Of a stretch of DNA of 28,372 nucleotides, positions 1-7,830 are shown piece by piece. Each line of letters begins with the position of its first letter. Position 1 is the first letter of the stretch. A program made the position numbers and the translations under genes. The stretch covers positions 1 to 28,372 of the forward strand of contig CAKTAA010000024.1 in assembly GCA_934526185.1 (NCBI GenBank), written 5' to 3'. The stretch is from an uncultured Eubacteriales bacterium. GTDB lineage: Bacteria > Bacillota > Clostridia > Oscillospirales > CAG-272. The notes beneath the pieces are model-generated. The model was not told where the DNA came from and did no database searches. It was given only the letters and a program-made list of their open reading frames with translations.

Positions 1-1
1 C

Positions 2-115
2 GGCCTGTCGGATGCACTGAAAACTCTCCGCGTTTTGGCCGCAAAAGATAAGAAAATAAATGCCGAAGCAACAGAGGAAAAACAAAAAGGCGGAAAATGC
101 GGGCACAAACAATAA
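2..115 (+). CDS. C-terminal end of an unidentified protein (partial)
   Basis: An open frame enters from the left edge and gives 37 residues before a TAA at 113-115. The peptide begins GLSDALKTLRVLAAKDKK and becomes Lys/Glu/Gln-rich, ending in GGKCGHKQ. A good hairpin terminator follows at 166-220, which fits the end of a real plus-strand gene. The fragment is too short to assign a family; the Cys/His tail could bind metal but that is a guess. Confidence 0.45.
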   Translation, partial: GLSDALKTLRVLAAKDKKINAEATEEKQKGGKCGHKQ

Positions 116-165
116 ACTAAATTCATTCGTTCAAGTGAGTCTGATAAAAATCTGCTGAAAATGAC

Positions 166-229
166 AAACCGTGTATAATGGCGGCCTTTCCTACGAATGG
201 TCGCCATTTTCATACGGTTTATTTTTATT
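166..229 (+). terminator. Intrinsic terminator after the partial gene
   Basis: An imperfect inverted repeat runs from 166 to 220, with outer arms AAACCGT and ACGGTTT and inner arms AATGGCG and CGCCATT. The 3' arm is followed by ATTTTTATT. It lies about 50 nt after the stop of the partial gene. Confidence 0.65.
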
Positions 230-580
230 ACATCAATTTCGTTATCTATCAATAATTTTCTTCAAGGACCTTATTATATTTCTTTTCACTCTGCAGGTAT
301 TTTCTGTGGGGCATCCCCCCGTTTATATATTCCACCCAGAATTTTTGCTGTATCTTTGTTTTGCTGACAATTTTGCCAATTTCTCTATTCTTCTTAATTT
401 ATTACCAATATTGCCGAAAATACAGTGAAGAGCTTTTGAAAAAGTGAAAGGAAATCATCAAGTGGTTTCAGAAACTCTTCAGTAAAGCTATATTTATAAT
501 CGGTTCCAATTTCAATCACAAATTTGCAATTCCACTCACTATATATAATATCTCAAAAAGCGTACAGCAACCTATACTTC
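230..580. other. AT-rich spacer, no supported gene
   Basis: This 350-nt stretch separates the first terminator from the convergent cysK stop. Short open frames exist on both strands, but none has a ribosome binding site or a recognisable product. A small GGGG-CAT-CCCC inverted repeat sits near 308-318. I see no clear intrinsic terminator for cysK on the minus strand. Confidence 0.4.
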
Positions 581-1522
581 TTATTTGTCTGAAGGCTCTG
601 TAAACATTGGGGTAGACAGATATCTTTCGCCCGTATCCGGCAAAAGAGCGACAATTATCCTGCCCCTGTTTTCCGGACGTCCTGCTAATACCGAGGCAGC
701 CCAAACAGCAGCTCCGGATGATATGCCAACCAACACGCCCTCCTTTCTTGCCAGCATTCTGCCTGTTTCAAATGCCTCTTCATTTTTGACCGGTATGATT
801 TCGTCATAAATTTCGGTATTCAGCGTTTCCGGTACAAAACCCGCACCAATTCCTTGAATCTTGTGGGGCCCCGCCTCTCCTTTGGATAACACCGGCGATC
901 CAGCCGGTTCAACAGCGACTATTCTTATATCAGGATTCCGACTTTTCAGATATTCTCCGACACCGGTGATAGTTCCGCCCGTGCCAACACCCGCGACAAA
1001 AATATCCACCCTGCCTTCCGTATCGTTCCAGATTTCCGGTCCGGTTGTCAGACGATGAACTTCAGGGTTCGCCGGATTGGTAAATTGACTTGGGATAAAG
1101 CTGTCCGGCATACGGGCAGCAAGCTCTTCAGCCTTTTCAATGGCGCCTTTCATCCCCTTTGAGCCCTCGGTCAATACAAGCTCGGCTCCATACGCTTTGA
1201 GCAAATTCCGGCGTTCTGCACTCATAGTTTCAGGCATAGTCAATATAACTCTGTAGCCTCTCGACGCTGCCACCGCTGCAAGGCCGATACCGGTATTGCC
1301 GCTGGTTGGTTCAATAATTACGGAACCGAATTTGAGAATACCTCTTGATTCCGCTTCGTCTATCATCGCTTTGGCAATTCTGTCTTTGGCACTGCCGGCT
1401 GGATTGAAATATTCAAGTTTTCCGTATATTTCAGCATCAAGTTTTTTCTCTGCACAAAAATTGGTCAGCTTCAAAAGCGGCGTTCCTCCGATTAAATCGG
1501 TAATCCTATCAAATGTTTTCAT
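581..1522 (-). CDS. cysK: Cysteine synthase A (O-acetylserine sulfhydrylase)
   Basis: A 313-residue PLP enzyme that makes cysteine from O-acetylserine and sulfide in the cytoplasm. The N-terminus (ITDLIGGTPLLKL) is typical of the family. The PLP lysine is K46 in NPAGSAKDRIA, the substrate loop TSGNTG is at 73-78, and a GTGGTITG phosphate-binding loop and a C-terminal SSGAA motif are present. Length is normal. A GTG nine bases upstream (1531) is in frame, but AGGGGGAG lies 8 nt before the ATG at 1522, so that ATG is preferred. The gene is monocistronic as far as the window shows and is read from a near-perfect promoter at 1610-1638 with an operator-like dyad on its 3' edge, suggesting repression in response to sulfur or cysteine status. 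Confidence 0.96.
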   Translation of the reverse strand: MKTFDRITDLIGGTPLLKLTNFCAEKKLDAEIYGKLEYFNPAGSAKDRIAKAMIDEAESRGILKFGSVIIEPTSGNTGIGLAAVAASRGYRVILTMPETMSAERRNLLKAYGAELVLTEGSKGMKGAIEKAEELAARMPDSFIPSQFTNPANPEVHRLTTGPEIWNDTEGRVDIFVAGVGTGGTITGVGEYLKSRNPDIRIVAVEPAGSPVLSKGEAGPHKIQGIGAGFVPETLNTEIYDEIIPVKNEEAFETGRMLARKEGVLVGISSGAAVWAASVLAGRPENRGRIIVALLPDTGERYLSTPMFTEPSDK

Positions 1523-1589
1523 ACCTTGCACTCCCCCTATCCATTTTCAATATCTATCAATAATAGTATACCTTATGAAATTCACATTT

Positions 1590-1610
1590 TACCTATAAGA
1601 TTGATAGGTA
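1590..1610. promoter_or_regulatory. Operator-like 21-bp dyad in the cysK promoter
   Basis: TACCTAT (1590-1596), a 7-nt spacer, then ATAGGTA (1604-1610) form a perfect 7-bp inverted repeat. It abuts and shares one base with the -10 box of the cysK promoter, so a bound protein would cover the start site. The architecture resembles operators of Rrf2-family regulators (CymR/IscR type), which control cysteine and Fe-S genes in Firmicutes. The assignment to that family is inference; the dyad itself is plain in the sequence. Confidence 0.6.
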
Positions 1611-1638
1611 TTATATCACTTTTCATTATATTTGTCAA
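1610..1638 (-). promoter_or_regulatory. SigA promoter of cysK
   Basis: On the minus strand TTGACA (1638-1633) and TATAAT (1615-1610) are separated by exactly 17 nt. Transcription should start near 1603, giving a leader of about 80 nt before the ATG at 1522. Confidence 0.85.
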
Positions 1639-1704
1639 GAGCCGTTCTTCATTCTCCATATTTATATTCGAGTATATCCCGAATCGCTGTTGCAGAATAC
1701 CGCA

Positions 1705-1735
1705 TTGAAATTTATTAAAGTATGTGGTATACTTT
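1705..1735 (+). promoter_or_regulatory. SigA promoter of the GyrI-like gene, with dyad over the -10 box
   Basis: TTGAAA (1705-1710), 17 nt, then TATACT (1728-1733). The palindrome AAAGTAT-GTGGT-ATACTTT (1717-1735) overlaps the -10 box and could be an operator. The predicted start near 1740 leaves a leader of about 20 nt that holds the ribosome binding site. Confidence 0.7.
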
Positions 1736-1760
1736 ACGAAACGATAGGGAGGTGTATTAT

Positions 1761-2399
1761 TTGTCTTTTGACTTTAAAAAAGAATATAAGGAACTGTATA
1801 TGCCCAAAACAGATCCTTCGGTTGTAGAAGTACCGAGCGCAAATTATATTGCTGTACGCGGCAGCGGAAACCCTAACGAAAAAGACGGTGCATATCAGAA
1901 AGCAATAGAAGTATTGTATTCCGTAGCATATACACTAAAGATGAGTTATAAGACTTCATACAGAATCGATGGCTTTTTCGAATATACGGTTCCTCCCCTT
2001 GAGGGATTTTGGTGGCAGGAAAATGTCAGCGGCTGTGATTACCGGAACAAAGAAAACTTTCATTGGATTTCTGTCTTAAGGCTGCCCGATTTTATTAAAA
2101 AAACCGATTTCGATTGGGCTGTTGACGAGGCTGCAAAGAAAAAGAAAACAGATTGTTCCTCGGCGGAATTTCTTGCCGTGGAAGAGGGCTTATGTGTCCA
2201 AATCATGCATATCGGTTCTTTTGACAGCGAACCTGTGTCTGTTGCAAAGATGGATTTCTATTTAAACGAAAACGGATATATCAATGATATCTCCGATAAA
2301 AGATTACATCACGAAATTTACTTATCCAATGCAAAAAAAGTACCGCCTGAAAAATACAGAACTGTAATTCGTCACCCCATAAAAAGGGCTATCATTTAG
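1761..2399 (+). CDS. GyrI-like domain-containing protein
   Basis: A 212-residue protein of the GyrI-like (SOUL/BacR-type small-molecule-binding) group, seen as stand-alone proteins in many Clostridia. Family-like segments are ANYIAVRGSGNPNE near the N-terminus and FFEYTVPPLEGFWWQ in the middle, where the aromatic cluster probably lines a ligand pocket. No DNA-binding domain is visible, so it is more likely a ligand-binding or hydrolase-like protein than a regulator. The frame opens at 1722, inside the promoter, so that start is impossible. The TTG at 1761 is preceded by AGGGAGG at 8 nt and gives SFDFKKEYK, the usual N-terminus. It is divergent from cysK. Ligand unknown. Confidence 0.85.
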   Translation: MSFDFKKEYKELYMPKTDPSVVEVPSANYIAVRGSGNPNEKDGAYQKAIEVLYSVAYTLKMSYKTSYRIDGFFEYTVPPLEGFWWQENVSGCDYRNKENFHWISVLRLPDFIKKTDFDWAVDEAAKKKKTDCSSAEFLAVEEGLCVQIMHIGSFDSEPVSVAKMDFYLNENGYINDISDKRLHHEIYLSNAKKVPPEKYRTVIRHPIKRAII

Positions 2400-2424
2400 T
2401 CAAAAGAAAACCTGAAGTAAGTAT

Positions 2425-2451
2425 CGCGGAGGTTCAAAGCTCTGCGTTTTT
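2425..2451 (+). terminator. Intrinsic terminator after the GyrI-like gene
   Basis: CGCGGAG (2425-2431) pairs with CTCTGCG (2440-2446), including one G-U pair, around an 8-nt loop, followed by TTTTT. It starts 25 nt after the stop codon. Confidence 0.75.
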
Positions 2452-2517
2452 AGAATGACTCGCCGGTCATTCACCGTATAAACTTCACTTCGCTGCACTA
2501 TCTTTCTCCCGTCATGT

Positions 2518-2546
2518 TTGACAAGCCTCTGACTCTATGGTATAAT
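2518..2546 (+). promoter_or_regulatory. SigA promoter of the LtaS-like gene
   Basis: TTGACA (2518-2523), 17 nt, TATAAT (2541-2546): a consensus promoter. Transcription would start near 2553, about 80 nt before the ATG at 2632. Confidence 0.85.
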
Positions 2547-2631
2547 ATTTTATTAAAGTGCAGTCATAGATTGCGGAAATATCCTTTAAGTTAGCACTGG
2601 TAAAAAAACATGTGTACAATAGGAGTTGAAA

Positions 2632-4320
2632 ATGAGCCTGCAGAAGAAAAAAACACAGCCGGAATATAAATTTACAATTAGAAAACGGCTGCCGCTGGCA
2701 GCTTTGCTGGGTTTTGCATATTCTTTTACTTTTATTTTATTTGCCGTTTTTGAGCTGACCGTCAGCAACCTTGCGGAGCTTCCGTTCAGCTTCCGCGATG
2801 TGATAATGCCGACTGTTTTGTGCAGTATTCTTCTATTCTGTATAATATCGGGTATTTTACTTGCTGTAAGAGGCAAGGGATTCGTTATTGTGCTTTCCAT
2901 TTTTACCGGTCTTCTTTTAGCAGGTTATCTTCAGGGAAATTTTTTAAACCTGAATCTCGGTGAACTGACCGGTGATGCTATAGCGTGGGAGAAATATACG
3001 CTGCACGCCGTCGTGAACACAATTTTATGGATTCTTGTTTCTGCCGCACCTCTGCTGCTGTTCTATATCCGAAAAAGCATTTGGGAAAAAGCTGTTTATA
3101 TCCTCCCTGCTCTGTTAATTGGTATGCAGGCCGTAGCGCTCTTCACTCTTTTTATGAATAATGATGTGACTTCAAAAACATCAAATTCATATCTTTCTGA
3201 GGAGGGGATTTTTGAATTATCCGACGATGAAAATGTGCTTGTTTTTCTGGTCGACAGATTGGACGGAAGATATATTCAGGAAATCATGGAGGATGATCCT
3301 GAATTTTTCGACCAGCTCGACGGTTTTACCTACTTTCCCGATCACGTTTCCAAATATTGCCGGACCTATCCGTCTGTACCCTATATGCTGACCGGAAATA
3401 TAACATTTTATGAAGAACCCGGGGAGCAATTCCTGGACAAGGCTTGGGCACAGAACAACGGCATGCTGGATACGCTTCGTCAGAACGGTTTTACAACCAA
3501 GCTTTATCTTCCCGATTACTACACATACAGTGACATCTCTCAGATTTCGGAATATGCAGATAACATAACAAATGGTGAGGTTGTCATCGATTCCGTCGAG
3601 CTTATATCGAAAATGCTTCAGCTTGCAGCGTTTCGCAACGCGCCTCATGTTTTAAAGCCGACGCTGTGGATGTCTTCGTCTTCGTTCAACGCAGTAGAAA
3701 CGTCTCCGAAATATCGCTGCAACGATCCTCGCTTTTATGAAAACCTAAAAAATCACGGGCTTTCCGTACAGGAAGACAAGAAAAATTTTGCTTTTTATCA
3801 TCTCAACGGCTGTCACAATCCGTATATTCTGAACGAAAACGCCGAAAATGTCCCCGAGGATCAGACTTCGCGCATACAAAACAACAAGGGCGTCTTTAAA
3901 ATTATATTTGATTACCTAAAGCAGATGAAGGATCTCGGTTTGTATAAAAACGCATCCATCATTATCACAGGTGACCACGGCGAATCTACAGATTTTTCAA
4001 GTCCAGAGAAACCGATTACCGTCGGCCTTTTTGTAAAGCCGGCCGGTTCGTCGGAATTTTCACTGAAAACATCTGAAGTTCCTGTATCGCACGATAATTT
4101 CCCCGCAACAGTCGTTCAGCTTGCAGGAATTGATTCAAACGCTTTCGGGCCGTCTGTTTTTGAGGTAAAGCTGGGCGATCCTTTTCCGAAAAGAGAGTTT
4201 TATTATCGGATTACAGGCGATCCTGGCGTTCTGGAAAAGTATGAAATAACAGGCGATTCGCGTATCTTTTCCAATTGGAAAAAGGTTCACACATATGATG
4301 TCGCATATATATATGCCTGA
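2632..4320 (+). CDS. LTA synthase-like membrane sulfatase-fold protein
   Basis: A 562-residue alkaline-phosphatase-superfamily protein with five predicted N-terminal membrane helices (about 20-44, 57-78, 82-100, 126-146, 154-174) and an outside catalytic domain. This is the layout of LtaS and related phosphoglycerol or phosphoethanolamine transferases. Motifs seen are FLVDRLDG with metal-ligand Asp208, RTYPSVPYMLTG with Thr245 where sulfatases carry the modified Cys (Thr fits a transferase), and TGDHGE at 446-451 for metal binding. The ATG at 2632 has AGGAG 6 nt upstream; the TTG at 2626 touches that site and is less likely. It probably adds a phospho-alcohol group to a cell-surface polymer or lipid. 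Substrate unknown. Confidence 0.82.
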   Translation: MSLQKKKTQPEYKFTIRKRLPLAALLGFAYSFTFILFAVFELTVSNLAELPFSFRDVIMPTVLCSILLFCIISGILLAVRGKGFVIVLSIFTGLLLAGYLQGNFLNLNLGELTGDAIAWEKYTLHAVVNTILWILVSAAPLLLFYIRKSIWEKAVYILPALLIGMQAVALFTLFMNNDVTSKTSNSYLSEEGIFELSDDENVLVFLVDRLDGRYIQEIMEDDPEFFDQLDGFTYFPDHVSKYCRTYPSVPYMLTGNITFYEEPGEQFLDKAWAQNNGMLDTLRQNGFTTKLYLPDYYTYSDISQISEYADNITNGEVVIDSVELISKMLQLAAFRNAPHVLKPTLWMSSSSFNAVETSPKYRCNDPRFYENLKNHGLSVQEDKKNFAFYHLNGCHNPYILNENAENVPEDQTSRIQNNKGVFKIIFDYLKQMKDLGLYKNASIIITGDHGESTDFSSPEKPITVGLFVKPAGSSEFSLKTSEVPVSHDNFPATVVQLAGIDSNAFGPSVFEVKLGDPFPKREFYYRITGDPGVLEKYEITGDSRIFSNWKKVHTYDVAYIYA

Positions 4321-4439
4321 ATATCAGCAGGTATCCGTTGCATGACTGCGGTATTTTAATCGCCGTCTGATCGGCTTCGGCTGCTTCTGTTTTATATTTA
4401 TTCACATATTCCATAAAAGGAAAGAGGCAATTTCGAACA

Positions 4440-5438
4440 ATGCAAAAGCAGCTAAAAGAACTTTCCCTTCATTCGACCGAGCCAAGTATTCTTTCGTTGC
4501 GCCGGGATATCACTGTCCTTGCATTTATTTCCCTGCTTCAAATCGCAATTTCACTTATTCTTCAGCTGCTTATCAAGCTTGTAACAAAAGCCGGATATTT
4601 TAATCCCGCATCGAATCAACGGCTTGCTCCTTATTTGATTTCAGCCTCAGAGATGGTATCCTATTTTTTAACTCTGTTTCTTCCAATATTTTTTATTTCA
4701 GTGCTCGTAAAGTATCCGCTGCCCTATAAGAATATTCGTCTGAAACCGTCTCTTCCTCCTTACACTTTCCTTATGATAGGCGCTTCGGTCGGCGTACTCT
4801 ACGCAGCGGGTTATGTAATTAACGAGTTCATTGTCCCCTATACAAACGAAACCGCTTCTGTTCCGCTTTTCTCAACCTCAATCGGAGGCGTCATCATCTC
4901 ATTTTTTTCCGCCGTTATTCTCCCGGCCATTCTGGAAGAAATTATTTACAGAGGTTTTTTCCTGCAGACGCTGCTTCCATACGGCAAGGCCTCCGCTGTA
5001 ATTATCTCCGGTCTTTTATTCGGCATTATGCATCTTCGTTTTTCACAGCTTTTTTATGCGACTGTTGCCGGAATTCTTATTGGATATTTTACCGTCAAGG
5101 GCGGTTCTCTCTGGATCGGCGTTCTGATTCACCTGACAAACAATCTATTATCCTTTTCACGGGAGGCAATTCGTGAAATCTGCGGAAACAGCCACCTTTT
5201 CATGATTGCCGATCGTTTGATCGGATGTGGCGTTTTGGCTTTCGGCGCAATATCCATTCTGTTGCTTTTACGGCTTCATTCAATGGGAACATTTACTTCT
5301 CTTGAACCGCATGCAAAATACGAGGTACCGCTCCGTATGCAAACGGTGATTCCGAACTGCCTGACGCCGCTGATGGTGATGTATCTTGTCATTGCTGTTT
5401 ATATGATATATACAGCATCTTTTTCTGCGGCGTTTTGA
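4440..5438 (+). CDS. CPBP family intramembrane glutamic endopeptidase
   Basis: A 332-residue polytopic membrane protein of the CPBP (Abi/CAAX protease) family. The three signature motifs are intact: EEIIYRGF with catalytic Glu166/Glu167 and Arg171, FGIMHLRF with His198, and HLTNN with His231 and Asn234/235. The family cleaves substrates in the membrane and includes Rce1-like proteases, bacteriocin self-immunity proteins and signalling proteases; this sequence does not say which. A purine-rich GGAAAGAGG lies about 12 nt before the ATG, a little far. It follows the LtaS-like gene by 119 nt with no clear terminator and precedes tadA by 32 nt, so the three may be co-transcribed. Confidence 0.88.
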   Translation: MQKQLKELSLHSTEPSILSLRRDITVLAFISLLQIAISLILQLLIKLVTKAGYFNPASNQRLAPYLISASEMVSYFLTLFLPIFFISVLVKYPLPYKNIRLKPSLPPYTFLMIGASVGVLYAAGYVINEFIVPYTNETASVPLFSTSIGGVIISFFSAVILPAILEEIIYRGFFLQTLLPYGKASAVIISGLLFGIMHLRFSQLFYATVAGILIGYFTVKGGSLWIGVLIHLTNNLLSFSREAIREICGNSHLFMIADRLIGCGVLAFGAISILLLLRLHSMGTFTSLEPHAKYEVPLRMQTVIPNCLTPLMVMYLVIAVYMIYTASFSAAF

Positions 5439-5470
5439 TTTATATGTATCGGTTGGAGGTTCCCACAAAA

Positions 5471-5983
5471 ATGCTGGATTTTACTGATGATGATTATACC
5501 TTTATGCAGTATGCCATATATCAGGCCAAAGAAGCTGACAAGTTAGGAGAGGTTCCGGTAGGAGCCGTAATGGTATGCGACAGAAAGATTATAGCATCCG
5601 CTTTCAACACCCGCGAAACCGACAAAAATGCAATGATGCATGCAGAGTGCAAAGCTATCGATCAAGCCTGCCGAAAGCTTGGGGGCTGGCGGCTTCACCG
5701 CTGTACATTGTATGTCACACTTGAGCCCTGCCCCATGTGTGCGGGAGCGATTGTTAACGCACGCATACAACGCGTCTGTTTCGGAGCCTTTGACGCTAAG
5801 GCCGGTGCTTTCGGCAGTGTGACAAATTTAAATGCATTTCCCTTGAATCATAAACCCATTATCTGCGGCGGCCTACTTGAAGAGGAATGTCGGGATCTTT
5901 TGCAGTCATTTTTCAAAAAGCTCAGACAGCGTTCAGTGTCTTCTGCTGCCGCATCGCTGCAAAATGACGATATACCTAAATAG
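5471..5983 (+). CDS. tadA: tRNA-specific adenosine deaminase
   Basis: A 170-residue zinc deaminase that converts A34 to inosine in tRNA-Arg(ACG). The active site is complete: His57-Ala-Glu59 (zinc ligand and proton shuttle) and Cys87-Pro-Met-Cys90 (zinc ligands). GEVPVGAVMV is characteristic of TadA. The frame is open from a TTG at 5435 that overlaps the upstream stop, but the ATG at 5471 has GGAGG 11 nt upstream and gives the normal N-terminus. Unlike many Firmicutes, no SRP RNA gene is recognisable just downstream; a decayed acetyltransferase lies there instead. Confidence 0.95.
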   Translation: MLDFTDDDYTFMQYAIYQAKEADKLGEVPVGAVMVCDRKIIASAFNTRETDKNAMMHAECKAIDQACRKLGGWRLHRCTLYVTLEPCPMCAGAIVNARIQRVCFGAFDAKAGAFGSVTNLNAFPLNHKPIICGGLLEEECRDLLQSFFKKLRQRSVSSAAASLQNDDIPK

Positions 5984-6028
5984 TCTCTATTTTGAAGTAT
6001 CCGGCTAACAGGAAACACAGTTTTCCCC

Positions 6029-6318
6029 AAACCGGAATCATTGGACGAAAATGACAGAGTAATCGGCGGTGTAGGCTTCCTTATAAACAAAATTCAACTG
6101 AAGTTACACTGCATAGGCTGTTTGTGAAATATAAGCTTAAGTATCAGGGAATCGAAACGGCCCTTTAACAAAAGGCAGAAGAATATATTTTAGAAAACAT
6201 TAAAAAATGTTTATGTCAATTTGGGGTGGCGGCAAAAAGTGATTTGAAACAAGAGCTCTTTACAGAAAACATCATGATACAGAGTATTTGCCTGATAAAA
6301 TGATGAAATAACTATATG
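6029..6318 (+). pseudogene. Decayed GNAT-family N-acetyltransferase
   Basis: No long frame survives, but consecutive pieces in different frames read like one acetyltransferase. From 6029: SLDENDRVIGGVGFL. After a frameshift near 6107: LHRLFVKYKLKYQGIETAL, which matches the acetyl-CoA-binding motif A region although its usual Gly pattern is damaged. A TAA follows at 6166-6168, then QKAEEYILENIKK. After another shift (about 6250-6310): RALYRKHHDTEYLPDKMMK and a stop. The order and spacing fit a GNAT C-terminal half. At least two frameshifts and one internal stop make it non-functional. The N-terminal boundary is not resolvable. Confidence 0.65.
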
Positions 6319-6423
6319 ATAGTTACGCAACACGATGGATGTCTGTTTTTTCGTAATTTTTCAGCCGTCTGCCGAAATGGTTCCCATATATCCTCTTGTT
6401 AATGCAAAACAGTATACAATTTT

Positions 6424-6477
6424 ATCGGGGCGGTCATGTAAATAAACATGACCACCCCGATTTGTAGTTTATTTTTG
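6424..6477. terminator. Strong hairpin between tadA/GNAT remnant and clpX
   Basis: ATCGGGG-c-GGTCATGT (6424-6439) pairs with ACATGACC-a-CCCCGAT (6446-6461) around a 6-nt loop. On the plus strand TTTGTAGTTTATTTTT follows, so it best serves plus-strand transcripts. It also lies 60 nt past the clpX stop and may block convergent transcription. Nothing else is supported in 6319-6521. Confidence 0.7.
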
Positions 6478-6521
6478 AAGCTGCACAACACGTTCAGCCT
6501 CCATAAATCTGCTGCCTGTGT

Positions 6522-7823
6522 TTAGGCGTCCTTGGGTACCTGACCGCTTATCATATCCTGCGTTTTGTATATCATCCGCGGCTTTGCCAATTTCTGCACT
6601 GCGTCTTTGGTTACAATTACCTGCTGTACATCTGTTCGGGACGGAATTTCATACATAATGGGCAGCATCATTTCTTCCATAATCGCACGAAGGCCGCGCG
6701 CACCTGTTTCCCGCTTGATTGCAAGTGCTGCAATCTCTTTTATGGCATCTTCCTCAAACGTCAGATCCACATGATCCATCGCTAAAAGCTCTCTGTACTG
6801 TTTCAACAGAGAATTTTTAGGCTCCTGTATTATACGAACCAATGCGTCTTCGTCCAGCGATTCCAAACCGACAATGACCGGAAGGCGTCCGACAAGCTCC
6901 GGAATCAGTCCGTACTTGACGATATCATGAGGCACTACATCACGATAAATGCCGTCCCGCAGTTTTTCTTCCTTTTTTTTGAGCTTACTTTGGAACCCGA
7001 CCGTTTGATTCCCTGTACGGCGCTCAATAATTTCCGAAAGCCCGTCAAAAGCGCCGCCACAGATAAACAAAATATTTTCCGTATTGATTTGAATAAAATC
7101 CTGGTTGGGATGCTTTCGCCCGCCCTGCGGAGGAACATTGGAAACCGTACCCTCCAAGATTTTCAGCAAAGCCTGCTGCACACCTTCCCCCGAAACGTCT
7201 CGCGTAATGGATCGATTCTCACTTCTGCGGGAAATTTTATCAATTTCGTCAATATAAATAATACCGCGTTCCGCCAGCTCAATATCATAGTCAGCCGCCT
7301 GTATCAGACGCAGAAGTATATTTTCTACGTCCTCTCCTACATAACCGGCTTCCGTCAGCGTCGTCGCATCAGCGATGGCAAACGGCACCTTCATGGTTCT
7401 GGCAAGCGTCTGTGCCAAAAATGTCTTTCCGACGCCGGTAGGTCCCAGAAGCAGAACATTGCTTTTCTGAATCTCCACATCGTCGTCTTTCTGGCGTCTG
7501 CTGTCGCGCCGCAAAATCCGCTTATAATGGTTGTATACCGCGACAGAAAGTGCAACTTTCGCAGCCTCCTGACCGATAACATATTCATCCAGCATGCTTT
7601 TTATCTGCGAGGGCTTCGGAATTTCTTCCGCATGCAGCGCATGCTCAGTACTTTCCGGTGCTGTATGCTCTGATATAATCTGATTGCACGCATCGATACA
7701 TCTATCGCAGATATAGGCTCCGTTGCCGCCGGGTATCAAAAAATTTACCTGCATTTCATTCCGGCCGCAGAATGAACATTCCCTCAGTTTTGCGGAATTG
7801 GTTCCTGTCTGATTTTCTGCCAT
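6522..7823 (-). CDS. clpX: ATP-dependent Clp protease ATP-binding subunit ClpX
   Basis: A 433-residue AAA+ unfoldase that feeds substrates to ClpP. An N-terminal zinc-binding domain uses Cys16, Cys19, Cys39 and Cys42. Walker A GPTGVGKT is at 127-134 and Walker B IIYIDEID ends at 195. The loop that docks into ClpP reads VGF (275-277) in place of the more common IGF/LGF. Length is typical. The ATG has GAGGAT about 9 nt upstream, overlapping the end of clpP, whose stop is only 7 nt away, so the two are translationally close and certainly one transcript. Confidence 0.97.
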   Translation of the reverse strand: MAENQTGTNSAKLRECSFCGRNEMQVNFLIPGGNGAYICDRCIDACNQIISEHTAPESTEHALHAEEIPKPSQIKSMLDEYVIGQEAAKVALSVAVYNHYKRILRRDSRRQKDDDVEIQKSNVLLLGPTGVGKTFLAQTLARTMKVPFAIADATTLTEAGYVGEDVENILLRLIQAADYDIELAERGIIYIDEIDKISRRSENRSITRDVSGEGVQQALLKILEGTVSNVPPQGGRKHPNQDFIQINTENILFICGGAFDGLSEIIERRTGNQTVGFQSKLKKKEEKLRDGIYRDVVPHDIVKYGLIPELVGRLPVIVGLESLDEDALVRIIQEPKNSLLKQYRELLAMDHVDLTFEEDAIKEIAALAIKRETGARGLRAIMEEMMLPIMYEIPSRTDVQQVIVTKDAVQKLAKPRMIYKTQDMISGQVPKDA

Positions 7824-7830
7824 GAATCAT

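Noticed and set aside
171..428. 85-codon plus-strand frame
   Set aside because: It begins inside the terminator hairpin at 166-220, has no ribosome binding site and its composition follows an AT-rich spacer.
5984..6521. SRP RNA (ffs) expected downstream of tadA
   Set aside because: No GGAAGCAGC-type apical loop or matching helix was found; the region is better explained as a GNAT remnant and a terminator.
6927..7673. 248-codon plus-strand frame
   Set aside because: Antisense to clpX, which is certain from its motifs; no ribosome binding site and odd Arg/His/Phe-rich composition.
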